Shown in pieces: positions 17,012-24,645 of a DNA stretch of 64,000 bases; position 1 is the first letter of the stretch, and the number at the start of each line of letters is the position of its first letter. The stretch comes from Desulfitobacterium_A nosdiversum (GTDB taxonomy: Bacteria; Bacillota; Desulfitobacteriia; Desulfitobacteriales; Desulfitobacteriaceae), in contig NZ_CP172056.1 of NCBI RefSeq assembly GCF_049860565.1, positions 1,426,001 through 1,490,000 on the forward strand. The letters are read 5' to 3'. Position numbers and translations under genes: made by a program. The notes under the pieces are model-generated. The model saw only the letters and a program-made list of their open reading frames with translations. It was not told the origin of the DNA and searched no databases.

Positions 17012-18817
17012 GTGGCACAGGCCTCAAAACGAATACGTAACTTTTCAATCATCGCGCATATTGATCATGGTAAATCAACACTTGCTGACCGTCTTATTGA
17101 ATATACGGGCGCTCTTTCCAAACGGGAAATGGAAGACCAGGTTCTCGATTCAATGGATTTGGAACGGGAACGCGGTATTACGATTAAGCTTCAAACCGTT
17201 CGGCTGCAGTATAAAGCAAAAGATGGAGAGGTTTATGAACTCAATCTTATTGACACTCCAGGGCATGTCGACTTTACCTATGAAGTTTCCCGCAGTTTGG
17301 CAGCGTGCGAAGGCGCGCTCTTAGTCGTCGATGCAGCTCAGGGAATCGAAGCTCAAACCTTGGCGAATGTCTATTTAGCGCTGGAAAACAACCTTGAGAT
17401 CATCCCCGTTATTAATAAGATCGATTTGCCGAGCGCAGACCCTGAACGCGTCAAGCAAGAAATCGAAGATGTAATTGGGCTGGATGCCAGTGAAGCGATC
17501 CTCGCCTCAGCGAAAACAGGCATTGGGATTGAAGAAATTCTTGAAGCAATCGTTAAGAAAGTTCCCTCACCCGAGGGCGATGACAGTTCACCTTTAAAAG
17601 CGTTGATTTTTGATTCGCATTTTGATGCCTATAAAGGGGCTATTTCCAATATCCGCGTGATGGATGGACGGGTTGCTAAGGGAACGATAATTAAGATGAT
17701 GTCGACGGGCCGGACTTTTGAGGTAACAGAAGTTGGGACGTTTACTCCGGCCATGCGTCTAGTCGACGAACTTAAAGCCGGTCAGGTCGGATTTGTTTCC
17801 GCAAGCATTAAGAATGTCAGAGATACGCAAGTAGGGGATACCATCACTGATGCGGATCATCCGGCTTTATATCCGCTTCCCGGTTACCGCAAGGCGACAC
17901 CGATGGTCTTTTGCGGACTTTATCCGGTTGATGCCAGTGATTACGAACGGTTGAAGGATGCTTTGGAAAAGCTCCATCTTAATGATGCAAGTCTTGTTTT
18001 TGAACCGGAGACTTCAGTCGCTCTTGGTTTTGGTTATCGCTGCGGTTTCTTAGGCCTTTTGCATATGGAAATTATCCAGGAACGTCTTGAACGGGAATAT
18101 GATTTAAACCTTATCACAACCGCCCCCAGTGTGGTGTACCATGTCAATAAAACCGACGGAGAAGTTGTAAAGGTTGATAACCCGACCAATCTGCCGCCGA
18201 CCGATGAGATCAGCAGTATTGAGGAACCGATTGTCAAGGCGACGATTATGGTGCCTTCAGACTATGTCGGAGCGATTATGGAGCTGAATCAGGAAAAACG
18301 GGGAACCTACCTGAATATGGACTATTTATCCGTGAACCGGGTCAGCCTGATTTATGAACTGCCGTTAAGCGAAATTGTTTATGATTATTTTGATCAGCTC
18401 AAATCACGGACCAAAGGATATGCGTCCTTGGATTATGAACTGCATGGGTATAAAGCGGCAAGTTTAGTAAAACTCGATATTCTCTTAAACGGAGACTTGG
18501 TCGATGCACTTTCGTTTATTGTCCATCGAGATAAGGCTTATAATCGAGGAAGAAAGCTTGCAGAGAAATTAAGAGAAATTATTCCGCGGCAGATGTTCGA
18601 GGTTCCGATTCAAGCGGTCATTGGTTCGAAAGTCGTTGCACGGGAGACCGTTCGTGCGATGCGCAAGGATGTTTTGGCTAAGTGTTATGGCGGGGATATT
18701 TCGCGGAAACGCAAACTCCTTGAGAAGCAAAAGGAAGGGAAGAAGCGCATGAAGCAGGTTGGCAATGTGGAGATCCCGCAGGATGCGTTCATGGCGGTTC
18801 TGCAGATCGAGGACTAA
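17012..18817 (+). CDS. lepA: Elongation factor 4 (LepA), back-translocating GTPase
   Basis: LepA is a ribosome-associated translational GTPase that can reverse translocation and assists 30S biogenesis. The 601-residue protein has G1 AHIDHGKST, switch I with RERGITIK, G3 DTPGHVDF, G4 NKIDLP and G5 SAKTGIG, followed by EF-G-like domains II, III and V and the LepA-specific C-terminal domain ending KRMKQVGNVEIPQDAFMAVL. GTG 17012 matches the family N terminus MAQASKRIRNFSIIAHIDHG. In Firmicutes lepA is normally followed by hemW; here about 2.8 kb, a structured repeat plus an AT-rich island, separates them. Confidence 0.96.
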   Translation: MAQASKRIRNFSIIAHIDHGKSTLADRLIEYTGALSKREMEDQVLDSMDLERERGITIKLQTVRLQYKAKDGEVYELNLIDTPGHVDFTYEVSRSLAACEGALLVVDAAQGIEAQTLANVYLALENNLEIIPVINKIDLPSADPERVKQEIEDVIGLDASEAILASAKTGIGIEEILEAIVKKVPSPEGDDSSPLKALIFDSHFDAYKGAISNIRVMDGRVAKGTIIKMMSTGRTFEVTEVGTFTPAMRLVDELKAGQVGFVSASIKNVRDTQVGDTITDADHPALYPLPGYRKATPMVFCGLYPVDASDYERLKDALEKLHLNDASLVFEPETSVALGFGYRCGFLGLLHMEIIQERLEREYDLNLITTAPSVVYHVNKTDGEVVKVDNPTNLPPTDEISSIEEPIVKATIMVPSDYVGAIMELNQEKRGTYLNMDYLSVNRVSLIYELPLSEIVYDYFDQLKSRTKGYASLDYELHGYKAASLVKLDILLNGDLVDALSFIVHRDKAYNRGRKLAEKLREIIPRQMFEVPIQAVIGSKVVARETVRAMRKDVLAKCYGGDISRKRKLLEKQKEGKKRMKQVGNVEIPQDAFMAVLQIED

Positions 18818-18865
18818 AGCGCGTCTGGGTACAGTGTCAAGAGCTCTGATGAAGGCGTCTGGGGA

Positions 18866-19111
18866 GAGTTGCGAGTACAGCTGCTCCGGACGGGCGCTCG
18901 CAGAGCAAACTAGCGGCTCAAACTGCTGGATGCATGAGGCGGGGTTCGGCGCCAGAATCGCCATCCCGATAGTCTCAGTAAGACTCTCGCAATTGTTTGA
19001 CTCAGTTGGCGCCCGGAAACATCCATGTTTCCGCCCCGCTGATGCAAGAGCAGTTTTCGCCGAATTTGCTAGCTGCTCGCTTAAAGGCCTCCTCATCTGT
19101 GCTCGCAACTC
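18866..19111. repeat. Large imperfect inverted-repeat element after lepA
   Basis: The ends pair: GAGTTGCGAGTACAG (18866-18880) with CTGTGCTCGCAACTC (19097-19111), differing only by a T-G wobble. Further inward, GCAAACT/AGTTTTC-like, GCGGGG/CCCCGC and GGCGCC segments also pair partly, so about 245 bases could form one long imperfect hairpin. It contains GAAACATCCATGTTTC at 19016-19031, like the hairpins of the element after rsfS. Open frames across it on both strands are a by-product of its composition. It probably is a dispersed intergenic repeat or a structured RNA. Confidence 0.6.
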
Positions 19112-19272
19112 ACCTGAATTCTTGTGATTACCTTAAAGAACATAACGGCAATATCTAGCCAAGAAGGTTTGGAATACTGTAATCAGTTATTTGAAATCGA
19201 AAGACAGCTAGAATAACTGTCTTATGAAGAGTGGACTAAAGAACGATACTTGGACAAAATAAAGAAATAAAG

Positions 19273-19318
19273 AATTAAAAGGGACATTTCTATTTATGTA
19301 GAAATGTCCCTTTTAATT
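19273..19318. terminator. Terminator hairpin at the end of the 19320-19766 gene
   Basis: A perfect 20-bp stem AATTAAAAGGGACATTTCTA / TAGAAATGTCCCTTTTAATT with a TTTATG loop, two bases beyond the stop of the minus-strand gene. The A and T runs would allow termination in both directions. Confidence 0.8.
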
Positions 19319-19319
19319 T

Positions 19320-19766
19320 CTAACGGGGGCTATTTGAATTTTTAAATAGATAATGCAACATCATACTCGCGGTTGCTAACTTATATTTTTTCTCATAGTC
19401 AATCAAATTAGGATCTTTCATAAAATTTTCAATATCCTGTTTTTCTAGTCCGGAATAAAGTGATATAGTCTCATATTCAAGTCCAAATATTTGTGCAAGT
19501 ACATCAATAACGCCCTTTATTCTTTCATCTTCGCTAACCATTTTTATTCCCTCTGATAAGAAAATGGTTATTTCCCATAAGAATGCAGACTTTTCAAGTG
19601 ATAAATCGTCGCTTTCTTTTTTCCCTTTTATATAATCTGAAAGCCAATCAATATCAATTCCAGTTACTTTATTCAAAGTATTTAACGTAATGTTATATTC
19701 TTTAATAGTTGTCAAAAGTTTTTCCCTTATTGAATCTTTGGCCATTATTGTCCTAATATTTTGCAT
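19320..19766 (-). CDS. Small HTH-like regulatory protein, uncharacterised
   Basis: A 148-residue acidic protein in AT-rich DNA. Residues 9-60 resemble a helix-turn-helix of the Xre/Cro type (IREKLLTTIKEYNITLNTLNKVTGIDIDWLSDYIKG, read in two parts: a helix, then the recognition-helix-like TLNKVTGIDIDWLSDYI). The rest is helical with no known motif, including GLEYETISLYSGLEKQDIENF, which could be a second HTH-like repeat. The start at 19766 has AAAAGGAG nine bases upstream; a second Met at residue 8 is possible. It stands alone with its own terminator inside an island between lepA and hemW. DNA binding is inference. Confidence 0.6.
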   Translation of the reverse strand: MQNIRTIMAKDSIREKLLTTIKEYNITLNTLNKVTGIDIDWLSDYIKGKKESDDLSLEKSAFLWEITIFLSEGIKMVSEDERIKGVIDVLAQIFGLEYETISLYSGLEKQDIENFMKDPNLIDYEKKYKLATASMMLHYLFKNSNSPR

Positions 19767-20062
19767 GTGTTTCTCCTTTTTACTCTTATTTACTTAATGA
19801 GATTAGAATGACAGAAAGTTTAGCCTGTCCAATCGACTATATTTGCCGCTTCAAGAAAACCATATTATACCACAAAAGGAAGCCGTTTTCATTTATCAGG
19901 AAACGCTCAAGACTCCAAAATAATCAACCCTTTACGTTTACCTATAAAACGCTCTAAGACCCATTTTTTCCGCTCTCAAAGAAACATCCTGTTAATATTA
20001 TAGGGGTGTGCTCGGTTTACAAGTATGCCGTGTCCGTTATAAATTTTTAGCATTGATAATGT

Positions 20063-20263
20063 TTGCGTACAGTTTACTTAAGAAACATTGCAGTAAAAGG
20101 TGATGTTTTATATTCAAATACATTAGTTAATGTCCCTTTATTAGATTACAAAAAAGGAGTAAACGAATCGGGAACTTTTCATTTAATTTGCAGAGAATGT
20201 GACAGTAAGATTTTTAGTGATTAGGAAAATTCAGAAGTTTTGAAAATTAGGAATTGCGCTTAA
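20063..20263 (+). pseudogene. Degraded remnant of a small Cys-containing protein gene
   Basis: Frame 20060-20221 reads as real protein (VKGDVLYSNTLVNVPLLDY, then GTFHLICRECDSKIFSD) and is followed by TAG at 20222 and, still in frame, ENSEVLKI before TAA at 20261. I recall a family of bacterial hypothetical proteins with a similar CRxCDxxIFxDYEN pattern, in which the stop would replace the Tyr. There is no credible ribosome binding site or full N terminus. So this is probably the decayed end of a gene. The family match is from memory and is not certain. Confidence 0.4.
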
Positions 20264-20362
20264 CATTTTAAGAAATTTCTTCATGTAAATAAAAAAATGT
20301 TAGTGGACGGTATTGGTAAATAATACTAAAATTGAAATAGTAAAATTTATTTTGGAGAAATA

Positions 20363-21265
20363 TTGGTGGGAAAATTTTATTGCACGATAAAAAAACATAT
20401 AAATATCATTCTTAGCGGTCTTATTATATTTTGTGTGTTAAGTGTTAGTGCTTTAATAACATTAAAATATATAGATCATACTGAAGCTGATAATATTATT
20501 ATGAATGACAAAGATTTAAAAAATATTACAGCTGATGATATTATTATGAATGACAAAGATTTAAAAAATATTACAGCTGAAGATTTAAAAGAAACAGAGC
20601 TTACTGTGGCTGACACTTTAAATAATTCGGACTACCCATTAATTGCCAGATTACCAGAACGTGATATTTATTTGTATGGATTAAATAAATCTAAATTCAG
20701 TTTCACTGGAGTTATTTTAAAGCAAGGATCTCATATTCAAACTTTCAAATGGAATTATCTCACAGCAAGGCTTATTCTTCCGAAAATTAAAGTCGCTGAT
20801 TATGACCATGATGGAACTGACGAAGTATTAATTATATTAGATACTGCATCCGGAACGGGTGTTGCAATTGAAGAACTTCATATATTAGAACCACGTAATG
20901 ATGGACTATATGATGATATAGAATTTTTACCGGATGACTACATTAATCAACTTAATAGCAATATTCAATATAATTACAATAAAGAGGAAAATAAGTTTAT
21001 ATTCAATATAGGTAATAATAAATATGAAATGGATACAGCAAATAAATTTAAAAATTGGACATTCAAAAATATAACCTATGGTACTATAATATATTTTGAT
21101 ACAGACAATATAATCCAGATAACAGCAGCGCCGGGATATCTTTTTAAAGAAATAGTATCGCCACAATTTTTTAGTGCAATTAAAGCTAAAGTAAATTACA
21201 ATAATGGAGAATTTAAATTATCGGATTTTGAATTTAAAGAGAATCCTCTCCCGCCCCTGCGTTAG
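20363..21265 (+). CDS. Secreted or anchored protein with VCBS/FG-GAP-like strand, function unknown
   Basis: A 300-residue protein of AT-rich DNA. A signal-anchor helix lies at about residues 12-35 (INIILSGLIIFCVLSVSALITL), so the rest is probably outside the cell. Residues about 48-77 are a tandem 15-residue repeat, MNDKDLKNITADDII then MNDKDLKNITAEDLK, encoded by near-identical 45-base units. The middle has a calcium-type loop, VADYDHDGTDEVLII, as in VCBS/FG-GAP repeats. No enzyme motif was found. TTG 20363 or GTG 20366 follows TTGGAGA; the choice is open. It is alone in an island between lepA and hemW, and its base composition suggests transfer. Confidence 0.6.
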   Translation: MVGKFYCTIKKHINIILSGLIIFCVLSVSALITLKYIDHTEADNIIMNDKDLKNITADDIIMNDKDLKNITAEDLKETELTVADTLNNSDYPLIARLPERDIYLYGLNKSKFSFTGVILKQGSHIQTFKWNYLTARLILPKIKVADYDHDGTDEVLIILDTASGTGVAIEELHILEPRNDGLYDDIEFLPDDYINQLNSNIQYNYNKEENKFIFNIGNNKYEMDTANKFKNWTFKNITYGTIIYFDTDNIIQITAAPGYLFKEIVSPQFFSAIKAKVNYNNGEFKLSDFEFKENPLPPLR

Positions 21266-21537
21266 AATAGTTGTCAAAAAAACTTTGGATAAAGTTGATT
21301 CTTAGTATTTAATCAATTTACATTAAAAAGCGAGTAGATATCAATATGAAGATAAATGCTCACTTTTTTTAACATTTAATGTAATCTTTAGTAGGAAAAA
21401 TCAGCTTTGATAACCTTCAACTTTGAAGAATGTGTGATTACCTATAACATATTTTTCAATAACGTTCAAATAGCCGGTTGCTAAGATTATACTGTTCTAC
21501 TTCTAACATTTTGCTGTTGGTAGCAGTTCAAAAAATA

Positions 21538-21553
21538 CACCTCAATTGAGGTG
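21538..21553. promoter_or_regulatory. Perfect 16-base palindrome ahead of hemW
   Basis: CACCTCAATTGAGGTG is a perfect palindrome about 90 bases before hemW. It may be an operator, or a hairpin contributing to a terminator, since T7 follows 10 bases later. The surrounding 21266-21645 gap has otherwise only a weak hairpin (AAAAAGCGAG/CTCACTTTTT) after the preceding gene. Confidence 0.4.
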
Positions 21554-21645
21554 CATCATCTATGTTTTTTTAATAGGGTTATATGGGTGAATTATTTGAC
21601 GCTTACCTATTTAAACATTAAACCTTGCAAACAGGAGGCCACCTA

Positions 21646-22779
21646 ATGCCATCTCTTTACGTTCATGTTCCCTTTTGCATACGGAAATGCGCTTATTGCG
21701 CGTTTTATTCGGTACCGTTGCACGAGAAAAATTCAAAGGTTCAGGCTTACTTGCAGGGGTTGAAAAAAGAAATCGAGCTGCGGAGAGAAGAGGCCCCTGA
21801 AGGGGTATCTTCTCTTTTTGTTGGCGGTGGTACTCCTACTTCACTTACTGAAGAGGAATTACAGATATTTTTTGCTCTCTTAAAACAGGGCTTTAATGTT
21901 CCTGAAACAGCAGAGCAAACGATAGAAGGTAATCCCGGTACTTTGACGCGGGAAAAACTTCGGATTATTAAACAGGCAGGGATTAACCGAATCTCTCTTG
22001 GAGTTCAGGCTATGGACGATGCTTTGTTGCGGAAAATAGGCCGGATTCACACCGTTCAAGACGTTAGAGAGGGCATACGGTTGGTTCGTGGGGCTGGATT
22101 TAAGAATTTGAACCTCGATTTAATGTTTGGGCTTCCCGGACAAAGTCTCTCTGATTGGCAAGAAAGCTTAAAGGAAGCGGTAAAGCTCGAACCGGAGCAT
22201 TTATCCATTTATGGCTTAATGGTCGAAGAGGAAACCCCTTTAGCTCATAATCAAAGGCTCTTAGATATTTTGCCTAATGATGATCTCCAGGCAGAAATGT
22301 ATAATTGGACTCGATCCTATCTATCTGACGAGGGCTTTTTGCATTATGAAACTTCTAATTTCGCACGGCCGGGATTCGAGTGTCAGCATAATTTAGGATA
22401 TTGGTTAGGTCAGGATTATCTTGGGCTTGGTCCTGGGGCGGTATCTTACTTACATCCTATCCGCTCAAAGAACAGTGAGGATATTGAACACTACATTCAT
22501 GATCTGGAAGAGAGTAAATTGCCAGTTGAGCCTGAGGAAATCGAGCGTTTAACAGAGCATGAACGAATGGCTGAGCGAATCATTCTTGGCCTTCGGCTTT
22601 CACAAGGGGTTCATCTCGACTTATTTCGGCAGGAATTTGGTCAGGATATTCGGGATATTTTTCCTGGGGTTTTGGAACGCTATATTCGTTTAAACGTCTT
22701 ATTTTTAAATGAAGATACCTTGAAACTCAACCCTGATTATTGGTTTGTCGCCAACAGTGTATTGCAAGAATTTGTATAA
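21646..22779 (+). CDS. hemW: Radical SAM family heme chaperone HemW
   Basis: HemW resembles coproporphyrinogen dehydrogenase HemN but acts as a heme chaperone. The 377-residue protein has the radical SAM 4Fe-4S motif CIRKCAYCAF (CxxxCxxC) at the N terminus, the glycine-rich VGGGTPTSL segment, EGNPGTLT, the NRISLGVQAMDD block and a C-terminal HemN_C domain (LTEHERMAERIILGLRLSQGV). ATG 21646 is chosen over 21625 because ACAGGAGGCC lies six bases upstream and MPSLYVHVPFC is the usual N terminus. It begins the conserved hemW-hrcA-grpE-dnaK-dnaJ order. A CIRCE operator separates it from hrcA. Confidence 0.93.
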   Translation: MPSLYVHVPFCIRKCAYCAFYSVPLHEKNSKVQAYLQGLKKEIELRREEAPEGVSSLFVGGGTPTSLTEEELQIFFALLKQGFNVPETAEQTIEGNPGTLTREKLRIIKQAGINRISLGVQAMDDALLRKIGRIHTVQDVREGIRLVRGAGFKNLNLDLMFGLPGQSLSDWQESLKEAVKLEPEHLSIYGLMVEEETPLAHNQRLLDILPNDDLQAEMYNWTRSYLSDEGFLHYETSNFARPGFECQHNLGYWLGQDYLGLGPGAVSYLHPIRSKNSEDIEHYIHDLEESKLPVEPEEIERLTEHERMAERIILGLRLSQGVHLDLFRQEFGQDIRDIFPGVLERYIRLNVLFLNEDTLKLNPDYWFVANSVLQEFV

Positions 22780-22887
22780 TGAAGGAAGACAAAGGTGTGT
22801 CAAATAACTTTTTGACCTTCTTTGACTTTTATAAGGGAATACTCTTGACAACAAAAGTTAAGAGTGATAAGGTGATGTCATGATCCG

Positions 22888-22914
22888 TTAGCACTCATCA
22901 AGGAGGAGTGCTAA
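22888..22914. promoter_or_regulatory. CIRCE operator for HrcA
   Basis: TTAGCACTC-N9-GAGTGCTAA is a perfect match to the CIRCE consensus. It lies 28 bases before hrcA and controls hrcA-grpE-dnaK-dnaJ by HrcA repression. An upstream TTGACA at 22845-22850 with a weak TAAGGT 17 bases on (22868-22873) may be the promoter. The N9 spacer contains AAGGAG. Confidence 0.97.
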
Positions 22915-22941
22915 CAACGCGGTAGAAAGGCGGTTGAGAGT

Positions 22942-23973
22942 ATGCAAATGGATGAACGGAAAAAGAAAATCTTGCGCGCAATTGTTCAAGATTATATCAA
23001 TACAGCTGAGCCTGTTGGTTCTCGTACCATTGCTAAAAAATTTGATCTCGGTATCTCACCGGCAACTATCCGTAATGAAATGGCTGATATGGAAGAAATG
23101 GGACTCATTGAGCAGCCTCATACTTCTGCCGGCCGGATTCCCTTAGATGCAGGATATCGCTTTTATGTCGATTGTTTAATGGATCAACCTAAAATCACCT
23201 CAGAAGAAAAGGCTGTGATTGAGCAACAAGTTACGAAACGAATTGCGGAAATTCAAGAAGTTATCGCGAGTACAAGTAAACTTCTCTCAGAACTGACAAG
23301 TCTAACGAGTATCGTCGTTAGTCCACACAAAACGAAAAGTTCTTTTAATCAGCTGCATTTTCTTCCTTATCAACCGGGTCAGGCCATTATGGTTATTGTC
23401 AAAGATAACGGCGTGGTTGAGAATCAGATTGTCGATATTGGAGAGAATGTAACGGCAGAGGAACTCCAGAAAATCACGAATATCTTCAATCAAAAAATAA
23501 AGGGACATTCTTTAGGAGATGTTCGCCATAGTCTGCTCCATGAAATCTACAGCGAACTGACTCGCCAGCGTTCACTGATTGATCATGCCTTAGAGCTTGT
23601 ATCTGCTGTATTTGAAGAACAGCAGGAAGATAAGGTCTATCTTGGCGGTGCCTTAAACATGCTTAATCAACCCGAATTCAGGGATGTTGGCAAAATCAAA
23701 AATTTGTTTCAAGTTTTCGAAGAGGACGAACAGGTTAAAAAATTGATCGTGCCGGCCGCGGAGGGACTAAGTGTTACTATTGGCGGAGAAAATACATTAA
23801 AGGAGCTGCAGGATTGCAGTGTTATTGCGGCAACCTACCAAATTGATGGTGAACCCGTAGGATCGATTGGGCTGATTGGACCAACACGTATGGATTATCC
23901 GAAGGCAATGGCCATGGTTGATTATATGACGAAGACACTAACCGAGCTTTTATCGAAGCGACGAAGGATATAG
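22942..23973 (+). CDS. hrcA: Heat-inducible transcription repressor HrcA
   Basis: HrcA binds the CIRCE element just upstream and represses chaperone genes; GroEL keeps it active. The 343-residue protein has the N-terminal winged helix (RKKKILRAIVQDYINTAEPVG and SPATIRNEMADMEEMGLIEQPHTSAGRIPL, as separate blocks), a GAF-like dimerisation domain and the conserved GGENTLKELQDCSVIAATY and IGLIGPTRMDYPKAM segments at the end. ATG 22942 or 22948 could start translation. It is the first gene of the chaperone operon, and the grpE start follows after 18 bases. Confidence 0.96.
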   Translation: MQMDERKKKILRAIVQDYINTAEPVGSRTIAKKFDLGISPATIRNEMADMEEMGLIEQPHTSAGRIPLDAGYRFYVDCLMDQPKITSEEKAVIEQQVTKRIAEIQEVIASTSKLLSELTSLTSIVVSPHKTKSSFNQLHFLPYQPGQAIMVIVKDNGVVENQIVDIGENVTAEELQKITNIFNQKIKGHSLGDVRHSLLHEIYSELTRQRSLIDHALELVSAVFEEQQEDKVYLGGALNMLNQPEFRDVGKIKNLFQVFEEDEQVKKLIVPAAEGLSVTIGGENTLKELQDCSVIAATYQIDGEPVGSIGLIGPTRMDYPKAMAMVDYMTKTLTELLSKRRRI

Positions 23974-23991
23974 GAAAGGGGCGATTTATTT

Positions 23992-24621
23992 ATGTTCGAT
24001 CGGGGAGAAAAAACCCCAAAAGCAACAGAGGAAGCTGTAAAGGAAGAGGAAACTCTGCGCAGCGAAGATTTCACAGAAGAGAATCTCGCCGGAGGTGAGG
24101 TTCACGACGGCGGCGAAGAGGTTCTTGAAGATGTTCAGGAAGTATCTCTCGAAGAAAAAGTCCTGACGTTAGAAGCTGAGCTTAAGCAAAGCAAAGAGCA
24201 GGCGGATGAATATTATGAACGCTTGCAGCGTTTGCAAGCAGAATTTGATAATTTCCGGAAACGGACTCAAAAGGAAAAAGAAGAAACGGTGAAGTATGCT
24301 GCCGAACGAGTTGTCAAATCAATGCTCCCCGTACTGGATAATTTCGAACGTGCAGTATCATCTTCTCAATCCAATCAAGATTTTAAGGCCTTCTCTCAAG
24401 GCGTAGAGATGATTTTGAAGCAGATGCAAAATGCTCTCACAAGAGAAGGGCTTACTCCGATAGTAGCCGTTGGACAGCCCTTTGATCCTAAATTGCATGA
24501 AGCTGTTATGCAAGTGGATTCAACCGATTACCCCGGGAATACGGTTGTCGAGGAACTTCAAAAAGGTTACTATCTCAAAGAAAAAGTATTGCGACCTAGC
24601 ATGGTTAAAGTTTCTTGCTAG
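23992..24621 (+). CDS. grpE: Nucleotide exchange factor GrpE
   Basis: GrpE releases ADP from DnaK. The 209-residue protein has an acidic, disordered N terminus (about 1-65, rich in Glu), a long coiled coil (VLTLEAELKQSKEQADEYYE through QAEFDNFRKRTQKEKE) and the beta-rich C-terminal domain with GVEMILKQMQ, PFDPKLHEAVMQV and VVEELQKGYYLKEKVLRPSMVKV. GAAAGGGGCGA precedes ATG 23992. It is second in the CIRCE-controlled operon, 24 bases before dnaK. Confidence 0.96.
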   Translation: MFDRGEKTPKATEEAVKEEETLRSEDFTEENLAGGEVHDGGEEVLEDVQEVSLEEKVLTLEAELKQSKEQADEYYERLQRLQAEFDNFRKRTQKEKEETVKYAAERVVKSMLPVLDNFERAVSSSQSNQDFKAFSQGVEMILKQMQNALTREGLTPIVAVGQPFDPKLHEAVMQVDSTDYPGNTVVEELQKGYYLKEKVLRPSMVKVSC

Positions 24622-24645
24622 GCTTGATAAGGAGGAAGAATAACT

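Noticed and set aside
18569..19127. Long open frames on both strands across the lepA end and the following palindrome
   Set aside because: They overlap the lepA C terminus, have no ribosome binding site and arise from the structured repeat's base composition.
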